Source of the DNA: Streptomyces sp. CB02366
GTDB lineage: Bacteria; Actinomycetota; Actinomycetes; Streptomycetales; Streptomycetaceae
Direction: 5' to 3'
DNA: 64,000 bases
Assembly (NCBI RefSeq): GCF_001905905.1
Contig: NZ_LIVT01000007.1
Span: forward strand, 62,001 to 126,000
How positions within the stretch are numbered: position 1 is the first letter of the stretch; every line of letters starts with the position of its first letter. The notes under the pieces were generated by a model that did no database searches, had not been told where the DNA came from, and worked only from the letters and a program-made list of their open reading frames with translations. Below are positions 25,021-33,346 of this stretch, one piece after another. The position numbers were made by a program, and so were the translations under genes.

Positions 25021-25719
25021 TCAGTACCGGGGCGGCGCCCAGGTCCCGCCCAGCGCCGGAGCGAGCCACCCCGGCGCGCGCGCCGCGAAGTCGGCGCCCG
25101 GCAGCGCGCCCGCCCCCGCCGGCACCGCGCCGAGCAGGGGCGCGCCCGCCGCCACCGGCAGGTCCTCGATGTTGCACCGGGCCGCGAGGTCCGGCTTCGC
25201 CGGCATGCTGCCGATGACGACGCCCCGGCACTCCAGCCCCCGGGCCCGCAGCGCCTCGGCCGTCAGCGCGGTGGCGTTCAGCGTGCCCAGGCCGGCGGGG
25301 GCCACCACCAGCACCGGCGCGGACAGCAGCCGGGCCGCGTCCGCGAGGGTGCCGCCCTCGTCGTCGAACCGTACGAGCAACCCGCCCGCGCCCTCCACCA
25401 GCACGAGATCGTGCTCGGTGGCCAGCTTCCGGGCCGCCTCGGCCACCTCGACCGGCCGCACGGGGGCGAGCCCCGCCCGCCGGGCGGCCGTGGCGGGGGC
25501 CAACGGCTCCGGGAACCGGGCCAGTTCGACCGCCGTCACCCGGCTTCCCGCCAGGCGCGCGACCTCGGCCGCGTCGCCCGGCTCCCCGGCGGCGAGCCCG
25601 GTCTGCGCGGGTTTGAGCACCGCGACCCGGCGGCTGCCCGCCGCGGCCGCCACAGCGGCGGTCACCACGGTCTTGCCGATCTCCGTACCCGTGCCGGAGA
25701 CCACCAGAATCATCGGCAT
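25021..25719 (-). CDS. bioD: Dethiobiotin synthetase
   Basis: A 232-residue ATP-dependent carboxylase converting 7,8-diaminononanoate plus CO2 to dethiobiotin. The P-loop is VSGTGTEIGKTVVTAAV at about 7-23. The substrate lysine is in VAVLKPAQTG, and the family block is LVLVEGAGGLLVRFDD. It is the last gene of bioB-bioA-bioD, with a 6-bp gap after bioA. The length is normal for the family. Confidence 0.96.
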   Translation of the reverse strand: MPMILVVSGTGTEIGKTVVTAAVAAAAGSRRVAVLKPAQTGLAAGEPGDAAEVARLAGSRVTAVELARFPEPLAPATAARRAGLAPVRPVEVAEAARKLATEHDLVLVEGAGGLLVRFDDEGGTLADAARLLSAPVLVVAPAGLGTLNATALTAEALRARGLECRGVVIGSMPAKPDLAARCNIEDLPVAAGAPLLGAVPAGAGALPGADFAARAPGWLAPALGGTWAPPRY

Positions 25720-25725
25720 ACCGCT

Positions 25726-27069
25726 TCAGCCCTCCCGCGCCGCGGCGCCCACGGCCCGGCAGATCCGCGCCACGTCCTCGTCGTCCGTGACGTACGGCGG
25801 CATCGTGTAGACGAGGTCGCGGAACGGCCGCAGCCACACGCCCTCGCGCACGGCGGCGCGGGTCGCCGCCGCCATGTCCACCTCGTGGTCGAGCTGGACG
25901 ACCCCGATCGCCCCCAGGACGCGGACGTCCACCACCCCGGCGGTCTCCGCGACGGGCGCGAGCCCGGCGCGCAGGCCCGCCCCGATCCGGGCCACCTCGC
26001 CCTCCCAGTCCTGCCCCAGGAGCAGGTCCACGGAGGCCGAGGCCACCGAGGCGGCCAGGGGGTTGCCCATGAACGTCGGGCCGTGCGCCAGCACCGGCAC
26101 CGCGCCGTCGGAGATGCCCTCCGCCACCCGCGTGGTGCACAGTGTCGCCGCCATCGTGAGATAACCGCCGGTCAGCGCCTTGCCCACACACATGACGTCG
26201 GGCGCGATCCCGGCGTGCCCGGAGGCGAACAACGTGCCGGTACGGCCGAAACCGGTCGCGATCTCGTCGAGCACCAGCAGCACGCCGTACTCGTCGCACG
26301 CCTCGCGCAGCACCCGCAGATAGCCGGGGGAGTGGAACCGCATCCCTCCGGCCCCCTGCACCACCGGCTCCACGACGACCGCCGCCAACTCCTCGGCGTG
26401 CGCGGCGATCAGCTCCCGCAGGTGGGCCGTGTACGCGGGGTCCGGTTCCGCGTCGAAGCCGTCCGGCGGGGCGTCCGCGAAGACCTGCCGGGGCAGGGAG
26501 CCCGACCACAGCTCGTGCATCCCGCCCTCCGGGTCGCACACCGACATCGGCTGCCAGGTGTCCCCGTGGTAGCCCCCGCGCCAGGTCAGCAGCCGCTGCT
26601 TGGCCGGACGACCGGCCGAACGCCAGTACTGCAGGCACATCTTGACCGCGACCTCGACGGAGACGGAGCCCGAGTCGGCGAGGAAGACGTGCTGGAGCGG
26701 TTCGGGGGTGATCTCCACCAGCCGGACCGCCAGCCGGACGGCGGGCTCGTGGGTGAGCCCGCCGAACATCACATGGCTCATCCGGTCCAGCTGGCCGCGT
26801 GCGGCCTCGTTGAGGACCGGGTGGTTGTAGCCGTGCACCGCCGACCACCAGGAGGACATGCCGTCCACCAATTCGCGCCGCCCCTCGACGGGTTCGGCGA
26901 GCCGGAGCCGTACCCCGGAGGCCGACTCCACGATCAGCGGCTCCTGGCGGCCCGGCATCGGGCCGTACGGGTGCCACACATGGGCGCGGTCCAGCGCCCG
27001 CAGCTCGTCGGGGGCGTACGGCTTCGGGGCGGCGGTCCGGGGGAGCGCGGGGGCGTACGGTTCAGGCAT
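25726..27069 (-). CDS. bioA: Adenosylmethionine-8-amino-7-oxononanoate aminotransferase
   Basis: A 447-residue class III aminotransferase using SAM as amino donor to make 7,8-diaminononanoate. Recognisable blocks are HVWHPYGPMPG, VDGMSSWWSAVHGYNHPVLN, FLADSGSVSVEVAVKMCLQY, the PLP aspartate in LLVLDEIATGFGRTG and the Schiff-base lysine in CVGKALTGGYLTMAATL. The ATG at 27069 (MPEPYAPALP) overlaps the bioB stop by 8 bp, which makes it preferable to the upstream in-frame start at 27093. Confidence 0.96.
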   Translation of the reverse strand: MPEPYAPALPRTAAPKPYAPDELRALDRAHVWHPYGPMPGRQEPLIVESASGVRLRLAEPVEGRRELVDGMSSWWSAVHGYNHPVLNEAARGQLDRMSHVMFGGLTHEPAVRLAVRLVEITPEPLQHVFLADSGSVSVEVAVKMCLQYWRSAGRPAKQRLLTWRGGYHGDTWQPMSVCDPEGGMHELWSGSLPRQVFADAPPDGFDAEPDPAYTAHLRELIAAHAEELAAVVVEPVVQGAGGMRFHSPGYLRVLREACDEYGVLLVLDEIATGFGRTGTLFASGHAGIAPDVMCVGKALTGGYLTMAATLCTTRVAEGISDGAVPVLAHGPTFMGNPLAASVASASVDLLLGQDWEGEVARIGAGLRAGLAPVAETAGVVDVRVLGAIGVVQLDHEVDMAAATRAAVREGVWLRPFRDLVYTMPPYVTDDEDVARICRAVGAAAREG

Positions 27070-28315
27070 TGGGGGCGAGATCCGTTCCCGCACCGCGTCG
27101 GCGCACCGCCACCAGATCCGTACGCGCCACCCCGTTGTCCTCGCCGCGCGTCGCGCCGTCCGCGCCCGTGCCCGGCGCGGGCTCTGCGGCCTCGGCGGTC
27201 GCCGGCTCCCGGTCCCCGTGGCCGCCGCAGGGCCCGCAGCCCCCGGCGGCTCCGGAGTCCGCGTGCGAGCCGCAGCCCGCGGGCTGCGTGCCGCAGCCGG
27301 CCGGGGCGTCGGTCCGGTGGCGCGGCAGCGTCGTCGTGCCCGCTCCCTCCACCTCGAAACCGGCGTCCGCGATCATGTCCAGGTCGGCCTGGCCGGCCTG
27401 GCCCTCGCTCGTGAGGTAGTCGCCCAGGAAGATGGAGTTGACGAGGTGGAGCGCCAGCGGCTGCATCGAGCGCAGGTGCACCTCTCGGCCGCCCGCGAGC
27501 CGCACCTCGACGTCGGGGCAGACGAAGCGGACCATCGCCAGGATGCGCAGGCAGCGCTGCGGGGTGAGGTTCCACTCCTTGGCGAGCGGGGTTCCCTCGA
27601 ACGGGATCAGGAAGTTGACCGGCACCGAGTCCGGGTCCAGGTCGCGCAGCGCGTACACCACGTCGACCAGGTCCTCGTCGCTCTCGCCCATCCCGGCGAT
27701 CAGCCCGGAACACGCCGAGAGGCCCGCGCCCTGGGCCTGGCGTACGGTCTCCACCCGGTCCGCGTAGGTATGCGTGGTGGTGATCGCCCCATACGTCCCC
27801 TCGGACGTGTTGAGGTTGTGGTTGTACGCGTCGGCGCCCGCCGAACGCAGCCGGTCGGCCTGTCCCTCCGCGAGCAGACCGAGGCAGGCGCACACCTCGA
27901 CGCCCTCGTTCTCCTCCTTGATCGCCTCGATGGTCCTGGTGACCCGGTCCACGTCCCGGTCGGTGGGGCCGCGCCCGCTCGCCACCAGGCAGACGCGCTT
28001 CGCGCCGCCCGCCACCCCGGCGGCGGCGGCCCTGGACGCCTCCTCCGGCTTCAGCCAGGTGTACTTGAGGATTCCGGCCTTCGAACCCAGCCGCTGCGAG
28101 CAGTACGAGCAGTCCTCGGGGCAGAGCCCCGACTTGAGGTTGACCAGATAGTTGAGTTTGACGCGTCGTCCGAACCACTGACGGCGCACCTTCCCGGCGG
28201 CGGCCACCACGTCGAGCAGTTCGTCGTCGGAGGTCGCCAGCACGGCGAGCGCTTCTCCACGGGTCGGCAGTTCGCGCCGCAGCCCTTTGTCCACCAGCGT
28301 GTTCAGCAGGTCCAT
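27062..28315 (-). CDS. bioB: Biotin synthase with Cys/His-rich C-terminal tail
   Basis: A 417-residue radical SAM enzyme inserting sulfur into dethiobiotin. The radical cluster is CPEDCSYCSQ at about 63-70. The auxiliary-cluster ligands known from the E. coli enzyme are all present: Cys in KRVCLVASG, Cys in VEVCACLG, Cys in SACSGLIAGMGE, and Arg in VRLAGGREVHL. The body ends near residue 330 (EVEGAGTTTLPRHR). After it comes a ~85-residue tail with a Cys/His/Gly cluster (AGCGTQPAGCGSH; GGCGPCGGHGD), absent from E. coli BioB, which could bind metal or aid cluster supply. The ATG at 28315 begins MDLLNTLVDKGLRRELPTRG. It is the first gene of bioBAD and diverges from bioF. Confidence 0.95.
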   Translation of the reverse strand: MDLLNTLVDKGLRRELPTRGEALAVLATSDDELLDVVAAAGKVRRQWFGRRVKLNYLVNLKSGLCPEDCSYCSQRLGSKAGILKYTWLKPEEASRAAAAGVAGGAKRVCLVASGRGPTDRDVDRVTRTIEAIKEENEGVEVCACLGLLAEGQADRLRSAGADAYNHNLNTSEGTYGAITTTHTYADRVETVRQAQGAGLSACSGLIAGMGESDEDLVDVVYALRDLDPDSVPVNFLIPFEGTPLAKEWNLTPQRCLRILAMVRFVCPDVEVRLAGGREVHLRSMQPLALHLVNSIFLGDYLTSEGQAGQADLDMIADAGFEVEGAGTTTLPRHRTDAPAGCGTQPAGCGSHADSGAAGGCGPCGGHGDREPATAEAAEPAPGTGADGATRGEDNGVARTDLVAVRRRGAGTDLAPNA

Positions 28316-28628
28316 GGAAGCTGATCCTGACGTACGGCACCGCCTCCGGCCAAGGAGGAACCGGACAGGAGACCCGGGCGAGGGTGTGTGTATGGCCACA
28401 CCCTGACCTGCTGCGCGCCCCGCTAGGGTCTGTGGGCTGCCTACAAACGGACCGTTCGCACCGGACCCTCCGCACCGGGCCCGGCCCCGCGGGGCCGCCC
28501 GTGGCGGGGCCGTCCGCACCGGCCCGTGCGCACGGGCCGCGCACACCGGGCCGTGCGCACGGCCGTGCCCACCGGACCGACCGCTCGCAGCCGCCCCGCC
28601 GAGACCCGCCTACCCGAGGGACCGCCCC
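28316..28628. promoter_or_regulatory. bioB/bioF divergent control region with palindromes
   Basis: This 313-bp gap between divergent biotin genes has no credible gene. The part from about 28449 to 28590 is built from repeated CGCACCGG/CGTGCGCACGG units. It contains two perfect palindromes: GGCCCGTGCGCACGGGCC (28521-28538) and GGCCGTGCGCACGGCC (28549-28564), centred 27 bp apart. GGTGTGTGTATGGCCACACC (about 28383-28403) is a further imperfect dyad nearer bioB. Such paired sites could bind a biotin regulator or fold in the bioF leader RNA; which is not decidable here. Confidence 0.5.
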
Positions 28629-29789
28629 ATGTCCTACGCCCCGTTCGACTGGATCGACGCCGAGGCCCGAGGCCGGGCCGCCGCCGGACTCGTCCGCACC
28701 CTGCGGCCACGCGGCGCGGAGCCGGAGCCGCTGGACCTCGCGAGCAACGACTACCTGGGCCTCGCCCGGCACCCGGAGGTCACCGGGGCGGCGGCCGAAG
28801 CCGCCCGCCGCTGGGGGGCGGGGGCCACCGGGTCCCGGCTGGTCACCGGCTCCACCGCCCTGCACGCCGAACTCGAACACGAACTCGCCGCGTTCTGCGG
28901 CTTCGAGGCGGCCCTCGTGCTCTCCTCCGGGTACGCGGCCAACCTCGCCGCGTTGACCGCGCTGTGCGGGCGCGGCTCGCTCATCGTCTCCGACGCGGGC
29001 AACCACGCCTCCATCGTGGACGGCTGCCGGCTCTCCCGGGCCGAGACCGCCGTCGTCCCCCACGCCGACCCGGACGCGGTCGCGAAGGCGCTCGGGGCGC
29101 ACGACGGGCGGGCGCTCGCCGTCACGGACTCGGTCTTCTCCGTCGACGGCGACGCGGCGCCCCTCGCCGCGCTGGCCGAGGTCTGCCGAGCCGCGAACGC
29201 CGCCCTGCTGGTGGACGACGCCCACGGGCTCGGCGTCCTGGGCGACGGCGGTCGCGGCGCGCCCGCCGCGGCCGGGCTGGCCGGCGGCGGCGGGGTCGTG
29301 GCCACGCTCACCCTCTCCAAGTCCCTGGGCAGCCAGGGCGGCGCGGTCCTGGGGCCGGCCCGGGTCGTCGACCACCTCGTCAACACCGCCCGTCCGTTCA
29401 TCTTCGACACCGGGCTCGCCCCGGCGGCGGCCGGCGGCGCGCTCGGCGCGCTCGCGGTGCTGCGCCGGGAGCCCGAACGGGCGGGCCGCGCCCGGGAGGC
29501 GGCCGCCGCGCTGTACTCGCGGCTCACCGCCGCCGGGCTGCGGGCGGTCCGGCCCGACGCGGCCGTCGTCGCGGTTCGCGCCCCCTCGGCGGAGGCGGCG
29601 GTGCGCTGGGCGGCCGACTGCCGGGCGGCCGGGACGGCGGTGGGCTGCTTCCGCCCGCCGTCGGTCCCGGACGGCGTCTCCCGCCTGCGGCTCACGGCCC
29701 GGGCCGACCTGACCGAGGAGCAGATCGCGGCCGCGGTGGCCACGATCGTCGCCACCGCTCCGCGGCAGGCGGACGCTCCGGTCAGCTGA
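28629..29789 (+). CDS. bioF: 8-Amino-7-oxononanoate synthase
   Basis: A 386-residue alpha-oxoamine synthase condensing pimeloyl-CoA/ACP with alanine. Conserved blocks are LDLASNDYLGLARHPEVTGA, GAGATGSRLVTGSTALHAEL, SDAGNHASIVDGCRLSRAET, VDDAHGLGVLGDGGRG and the PLP lysine in LTLSKSLGSQGGAVLG. The ATG at 28629 follows GAGGGA with normal spacing. It diverges from bioBAD, so the window holds the whole late biotin pathway from KAPA to biotin. The 3' end overlaps the convergent DUF397 gene by 8 bp. Confidence 0.96.
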   Translation: MSYAPFDWIDAEARGRAAAGLVRTLRPRGAEPEPLDLASNDYLGLARHPEVTGAAAEAARRWGAGATGSRLVTGSTALHAELEHELAAFCGFEAALVLSSGYAANLAALTALCGRGSLIVSDAGNHASIVDGCRLSRAETAVVPHADPDAVAKALGAHDGRALAVTDSVFSVDGDAAPLAALAEVCRAANAALLVDDAHGLGVLGDGGRGAPAAAGLAGGGGVVATLTLSKSLGSQGGAVLGPARVVDHLVNTARPFIFDTGLAPAAAGGALGALAVLRREPERAGRAREAAAALYSRLTAAGLRAVRPDAAVVAVRAPSAEAAVRWAADCRAAGTAVGCFRPPSVPDGVSRLRLTARADLTEEQIAAAVATIVATAPRQADAPVS

Positions 29790-30042
29790 AGCGCCGCGGC
29801 CCGGCTCCGTGCGGGCCGAGGCCATCCAGGAACGTGTTCCAGGCCGCCGCCGAGAAGCGCAGCGGCGGCCGGTCCACGTCCTTGGAATCGCGCACGGCCA
29901 GGGCCGCGCCGCCCAGCAGGGCGGTCTCCACGCAGTTGTTCATCCCGGTCGAGCGGCTGCTGCGCCGCCAGCGCGGGGCGTGCGGCACGGCGGACGTCGG
30001 CGGTGACGGTGACGCGGCGGACGGTGCGAGACGGTCTGGCAT
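29782..30042 (-). CDS. DUF397 small regulatory-partner protein
   Basis: An 86-residue protein with the DUF397 core at about 24-75: WRRSSRSTGMNNCVETA, ALAVRDSKD and PLRFSAAAWNTFLDGL. DUF397 proteins accompany Scr1/WhiJ-type XRE regulators in Streptomyces and modulate them (BldB/WhiJ-type developmental systems). The first ~20 residues are a disordered Pro/Ser-rich lead. It sits 9 bp downstream of the XRE gene on the same strand. Confidence 0.9.
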   Translation of the reverse strand: MPDRLAPSAASPSPPTSAVPHAPRWRRSSRSTGMNNCVETALLGGAALAVRDSKDVDRPPLRFSAAAWNTFLDGLGPHGAGPRRFS

Positions 30043-30051
30043 GGCGGCCCC

Positions 30052-30906
30052 TTAGCTGCGTCCGATCCCGGTGATGAGGTCCAGCGAGCGTTCCGGCGAC
30101 AGCGCGTGCGCCTGCAAGGTGCGGAAGGCCGAACTGTACGCGTCGAGGTCTTCTTTCCGCTCCAGATAGAGGCTACTCGTCAAGTGGTCAAGAACAACCA
30201 CGTCCAGATCAGAAATGTTCGGAAAGGAGAAGATAACGAAAGGCCCGGTGAGCCCGACGTACCCTCCGACCGAGAACGGCAGCAACTGCAGTTGAACATG
30301 CGGCAGTTGTGACATCCGGGCGAGATGCCGCACCTGGTCCCGCATCACCTCCGGCCCGCCCACCTCGCGGTGGAGCACCGCCTCGTCCAGCACCGCGGTG
30401 AACCGCAGCGGAGGGTTCGTACGCAACACCCGCTGCCGGGTCAGCCGCACCTCGACCAGTGAGTCGAGCCGCTCCTCCGGTAAACCGTCCAGCGAGGCGC
30501 GGGTCACCGCCCGCGCGTACCCGGCGGTCTGGAGGAGCCCCGGCACGACCGACGTCTCCAGCGTCCGGACCGTACTGGCCTGCGACTCCAGGCTGATGAA
30601 GTCGCGGTACTGCGGCGGGATCAGCCCCCGGTAGGCGTGCCACCAGCCCGAACCGCCGCCCCCCGCCGACCCCGCGAGGACTTCCAGCAGCGAACGCAGC
30701 CGGGTGTCGCGCACCGCGTAGGCGTCCAGCAGCCGCGATACGTCGAAGGGCGTCACCCCGCTCGCACCCGTCTCGATGCGGCTCACCTTCGACTGGTGCC
30801 AGCCGAGCAGCCGTGCCGCCTCCCGGCTGGTCAGCCCGGCGGCGTGACGCAGACTCCGCAGCTCCTCGCCGAGCTTGCGCCGCCGGACGGCGGGGCCGTG
30901 CAGCAT
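30052..30906 (-). CDS. XRE regulator with DUF5753 (Scr1/WhiJ-type)
   Basis: A 284-residue regulator. The helix-turn-helix is at about 10-65 (LGEELRSLRHAAGLTSREAA, RLLGWHQSKVSRIETG). The DUF5753/Scr1 domain is at about 100-275 (YRDFISLESQASTVRTLETS, VVPGLLQTAGYARAV). The stretch encoding PFVIFSFPNISDLD to SSLYLERKEDLD (about 30130-30245) uses many A/T-ending codons (GTT, TTT, ATT, TCT, GAT, CTT) unlike the rest of the window. ATG 30906 has GAAGGAGA just upstream. With the DUF397 gene downstream and a divergent HATPase gene it forms the AbaA/WhiJ-type trio seen repeatedly in Streptomyces, often affecting development or antibiotic production. Confidence 0.92.
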   Translation of the reverse strand: MLHGPAVRRRKLGEELRSLRHAAGLTSREAARLLGWHQSKVSRIETGASGVTPFDVSRLLDAYAVRDTRLRSLLEVLAGSAGGGGSGWWHAYRGLIPPQYRDFISLESQASTVRTLETSVVPGLLQTAGYARAVTRASLDGLPEERLDSLVEVRLTRQRVLRTNPPLRFTAVLDEAVLHREVGGPEVMRDQVRHLARMSQLPHVQLQLLPFSVGGYVGLTGPFVIFSFPNISDLDVVVLDHLTSSLYLERKEDLDAYSSAFRTLQAHALSPERSLDLITGIGRS

Positions 30907-31021
30907 GGCGGTCTCCTTCTCTGTGGGAAAGGGCCGGTCCGTCGCCGGAGCCCGCCCGCGGAGACGTCAGTGTGCCGCCCGCCCCCACCGCACCGGTCCC
31001 GAATTCACCGCTTCGAGCGAC

Positions 31022-31037
31022 AGATATATGCATATCT
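31022..31037. promoter_or_regulatory. AT-rich inverted repeat between XRE and HATPase genes
   Basis: AGATAT-ATGC-ATATCT is a perfect 6-4-6 dyad, strikingly A/T-rich for this genome. It lies in the 162-bp divergent gap, 32 bp before the HATPase start. It could be the operator of the XRE regulator, or contain the -10 of either promoter. Confidence 0.55.
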
Positions 31038-31068
31038 TGGTCGAACGCCGTTACAGGGAGCTTCATCG

Positions 31069-31581
31069 ATGGCAGTCTGGCGCGAAGCACCATCCCGGTC
31101 GGCCGTCGGTCGTCCGGAGCGGGAAAGGGACGGCGTCGCCATGGCAGACCATCAGGAAGCAACCGTCACGCTGCCGAGCGATCCGGCCTCGGTCTCGTCC
31201 GCCCGCAGACATGTGGCCAGGACCTTGTCCGAATGGGGCCTGCCCGACGATGCCGAGTTCGCCGACACCGTCCGCCTGATCGTCTCGGAGCTGGCCACCA
31301 ACGCGGTGCAGCACACCTTCGGCCAGTCGCCCACCTTCACCGTGGACCTGCGCCTCGTGCGCGACGAGGAGCTGTACGTCGGTGTCACGGACAGTCACCC
31401 CCGGTGGCCCCAGCGCCTGCCCGCCGCCGTACGGCAGGACAACGGCCGGGGCATGGCCATCATCCGGTCGCTGGCGAAGGAGTGCGGCGGGCGGCTCCGG
31501 GTGACCCCGACCGCCGAGGGGGGCAAGACGGTCTGGCTGGCCCTCCCCTGGGCCGTTCCGCTCCAGGGCGCGCCCCGCTGA
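31069..31581 (+). CDS. RsbW/SpoIIAB-like ATP-binding protein
   Basis: About 170 residues with a single GHKL (HATPase_c) domain. The N box is VSELATNAVQHTFGQSP, the G1 box QDNGRGMAIIRSLAKECGG, and the terminal strand GGKTVWLALPW. Streptomyces has many such single-domain anti-sigma-like kinases; those beside XRE/DUF397 genes resemble AbaA. The ATG at 31069 (MAVWREAP) is chosen because AGGGAG lies about 8 bases upstream; an internal ATG at 31141 (MADHQEATVTLP) has a poorer SD but is possible. It is divergent from the XRE gene and ends 3 bp from the convergent LysR gene. Confidence 0.88.
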   Translation: MAVWREAPSRSAVGRPERERDGVAMADHQEATVTLPSDPASVSSARRHVARTLSEWGLPDDAEFADTVRLIVSELATNAVQHTFGQSPTFTVDLRLVRDEELYVGVTDSHPRWPQRLPAAVRQDNGRGMAIIRSLAKECGGRLRVTPTAEGGKTVWLALPWAVPLQGAPR

Positions 31582-31584
31582 TGC

Positions 31585-32508
31585 TCAGCCCGCGGGGGCC
31601 GTGCCCCCGCGGCCGAAACCACTGCGCAACAGCGCGAGCAGCGTGGCCGCCGCGGCACTCGACCTCTCGCCCCGGTGCACGACCGAGATGGTCCGGCGGA
31701 ACGACGCGGGCTCCAGCCGCCGTACCGACAGCGGGGCCGGCGCCATCGAGGCGACCATCTCCGGCACCACCGCCACCCCGAGCCCCGCGCTGACCAGCGC
31801 GCACACCAGGGCGTACCCCGGCGATTCGCAGACCACCGCCGGGGTCGCCCCGGCCTCGGCGAGCGCGTTCTCCACCCCCCGCCGAGGCGGATGCGTGGGC
31901 GCGCTGCTGATCAGCGGCCGTCCCGCCAGCTCCGCGACCGGCAGCCGTCCGGCGCCCTCGGCGAGCCGGTGGCCCACCGAGGTGACCAGTACCAGCTCCT
32001 CGACCAGCAGGGGCTCGACGACCACACCCGCCGGGGGAGGGGCGGCGCCCCCCGGTTCGTAGGCATGGGTCAGGGCGAGGTCCACGTCACCCGCGGCCAC
32101 CGCGGAGATCCCGCCGGGCGGTTCGTGGTCGGCGACCGCCAGCTCGACCTCCGGATGGGCCCGCCGGAACGCGCTCAGGACCGGGGGGAGCAGATGGACG
32201 CCCGCCGTCGTGAACGTCCCCACCCGCAGCCGGCCGCCCGAGAGCCCGGCCAGCCGCGCCAGCTCGTGGCGCGCCTGGTCCAGTTCGTCCAGGACCCGCC
32301 GGGCCCGGCCCGCCAGCAGTTCGCCCGCGGCCGTCAGCCGGGCGCCGCGGTGATGGCGTACCAGCAGGGCGGCCCCGGCCTCCCTCTCCAGCTTGGCCAG
32401 CTGCTGGGAGAGCGCGGGGGCGGTGTAGCCCAGGCGGGCGGCGGCCCGGGTGATCGATCCGGCCTCCGCGACCGCCACGAGCGCGGTGAGGCGCGTCGGA
32501 TCGTACAT
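31585..32508 (-). CDS. LysR-family transcriptional regulator
   Basis: A 307-residue LysR protein. The winged helix is at about 1-65 (LTALVAVAEAGSITRAAARL, GYTAPALSQQLAKLEREAGA) and the periplasmic-binding-like effector domain at about 90-295 (GRLRVGTFTTAGVHLLPPVL; ALVSAGLGVAVVPEMVA). It is divergent from a LysE-type exporter with 73 bp between starts, the classical LysG/LysE (ArgP/ArgO) arrangement in which the regulator activates the exporter in response to the amino acid. The gap holds CAAGTACACGCTAAAGG, not an obvious T-N11-A dyad. Confidence 0.92.
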   Translation of the reverse strand: MYDPTRLTALVAVAEAGSITRAAARLGYTAPALSQQLAKLEREAGAALLVRHHRGARLTAAGELLAGRARRVLDELDQARHELARLAGLSGGRLRVGTFTTAGVHLLPPVLSAFRRAHPEVELAVADHEPPGGISAVAAGDVDLALTHAYEPGGAAPPPAGVVVEPLLVEELVLVTSVGHRLAEGAGRLPVAELAGRPLISSAPTHPPRRGVENALAEAGATPAVVCESPGYALVCALVSAGLGVAVVPEMVASMAPAPLSVRRLEPASFRRTISVVHRGERSSAAAATLLALLRSGFGRGGTAPAG

Positions 32509-32581
32509 AAAGAGTTCCTTCAGCCAGACCCAGGAGATTGCAAGTACACGCTAAAGGCTCCGCAGGTCCAAGGTGGACCCC

Positions 32582-33226
32582 ATGGACGCACAACTGATCG
32601 CCTTCACGGGGGTCGCCGCCGGCATGGTCGCCCTGCCCGGCGCCGATTTCACCGTCGTCGTACGCAACGCCCTGGCCTCCCGCGCCGCCGGCCTGGCCAC
32701 CGCGCTCGGCGTCGCCGGCGGGCTGCTGGTGCACACGGCGCTCGCGGTCGCGGGACTCGCCGCCGTGCTGGTGGCCCTGCCGGCCCTCTTCCGCACCGTC
32801 CAGCTGCTCGGCGGGGCGTACGTGCTTCACCTCGGGATCAGCGCCTTGTACGCGACGCTCCGGCGGAGCGGTCCGGAGCGGGAGGCGCCGGAGGACGGCC
32901 CGCGGCGGCCCGCGCCCCGGGAGTTCGGACGCGCGCTGCGTCAGGGGTTCCTGACCAACGCGCTCAACCCGAAGGCCCCGGTCCTCTTCCTCAGCCTGCT
33001 GCCCCAGTTCGTGCCCCACGGGCAGCCGCCGCTGCCCCGGACCCTGCTTCTGGCGGCCGTCGTGGTGGTGCTGGCGCTGATCTGGTTCCCGGCCGTCGCC
33101 CTGCTCGTGGACCGGCTGGGCCGGTGGCTGCGCCGACCGCGTACCGCCCGCGCCATCGAGGGCGGCAGCGGAGTGGCGCTCACCGGGCTGGGACTGGCCC
33201 TGGTGACCGGCCCGCTGCTGCGCTGA
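32582..33226 (+). CDS. LysE-family amino-acid exporter
   Basis: A 214-residue protein with about six membrane segments. The family N-terminal motif is MVALPGADFTVVVRNALASR at about 12-31, followed by AAGLATALGVAGGLLVHTAL, LLGGAYVLHLGISALYA, and the characteristic FGRALRQGFLTNALNPKAPV. LysE/RhtB proteins export lysine, arginine, threonine, homoserine or similar. ATG 32582 is preferred because GGTGG lies 5 bases upstream; an in-frame GTG at 32573 has no SD. It is probably controlled by the divergent LysR gene. Confidence 0.9.
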   Translation: MDAQLIAFTGVAAGMVALPGADFTVVVRNALASRAAGLATALGVAGGLLVHTALAVAGLAAVLVALPALFRTVQLLGGAYVLHLGISALYATLRRSGPEREAPEDGPRRPAPREFGRALRQGFLTNALNPKAPVLFLSLLPQFVPHGQPPLPRTLLLAAVVVVLALIWFPAVALLVDRLGRWLRRPRTARAIEGGSGVALTGLGLALVTGPLLR

Positions 33227-33258
33227 GGAGCCGTCCCCGGTGCGGAAGGGGGCGGTCC

Positions 33259-33287
33259 GGGCGGCCCGCGGCGGTGCGGGGCCGCCC
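33259..33287 (+). terminator. Terminator of the LysE gene
   Basis: GGGCGGCCC pairs perfectly with GGGCCGCCC across an 11-base loop, 33 bp after the LysE stop. It separates LysE from the convergent NlpC/P60 gene. Confidence 0.6.
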
Positions 33288-33346
33288 GTGACGTCCGTGG
33301 GGGAGCGCTCCTGCGTCCCGCAAGGAGAGAGCGTCCGGCCGGTGGA

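Noticed and set aside
28441..28600. CRISPR-like array in the bio spacer
   Set aside because: The repeats are short, irregular and overlapping, with no unique spacers of constant length; better read as palindromic regulatory or leader sequence.
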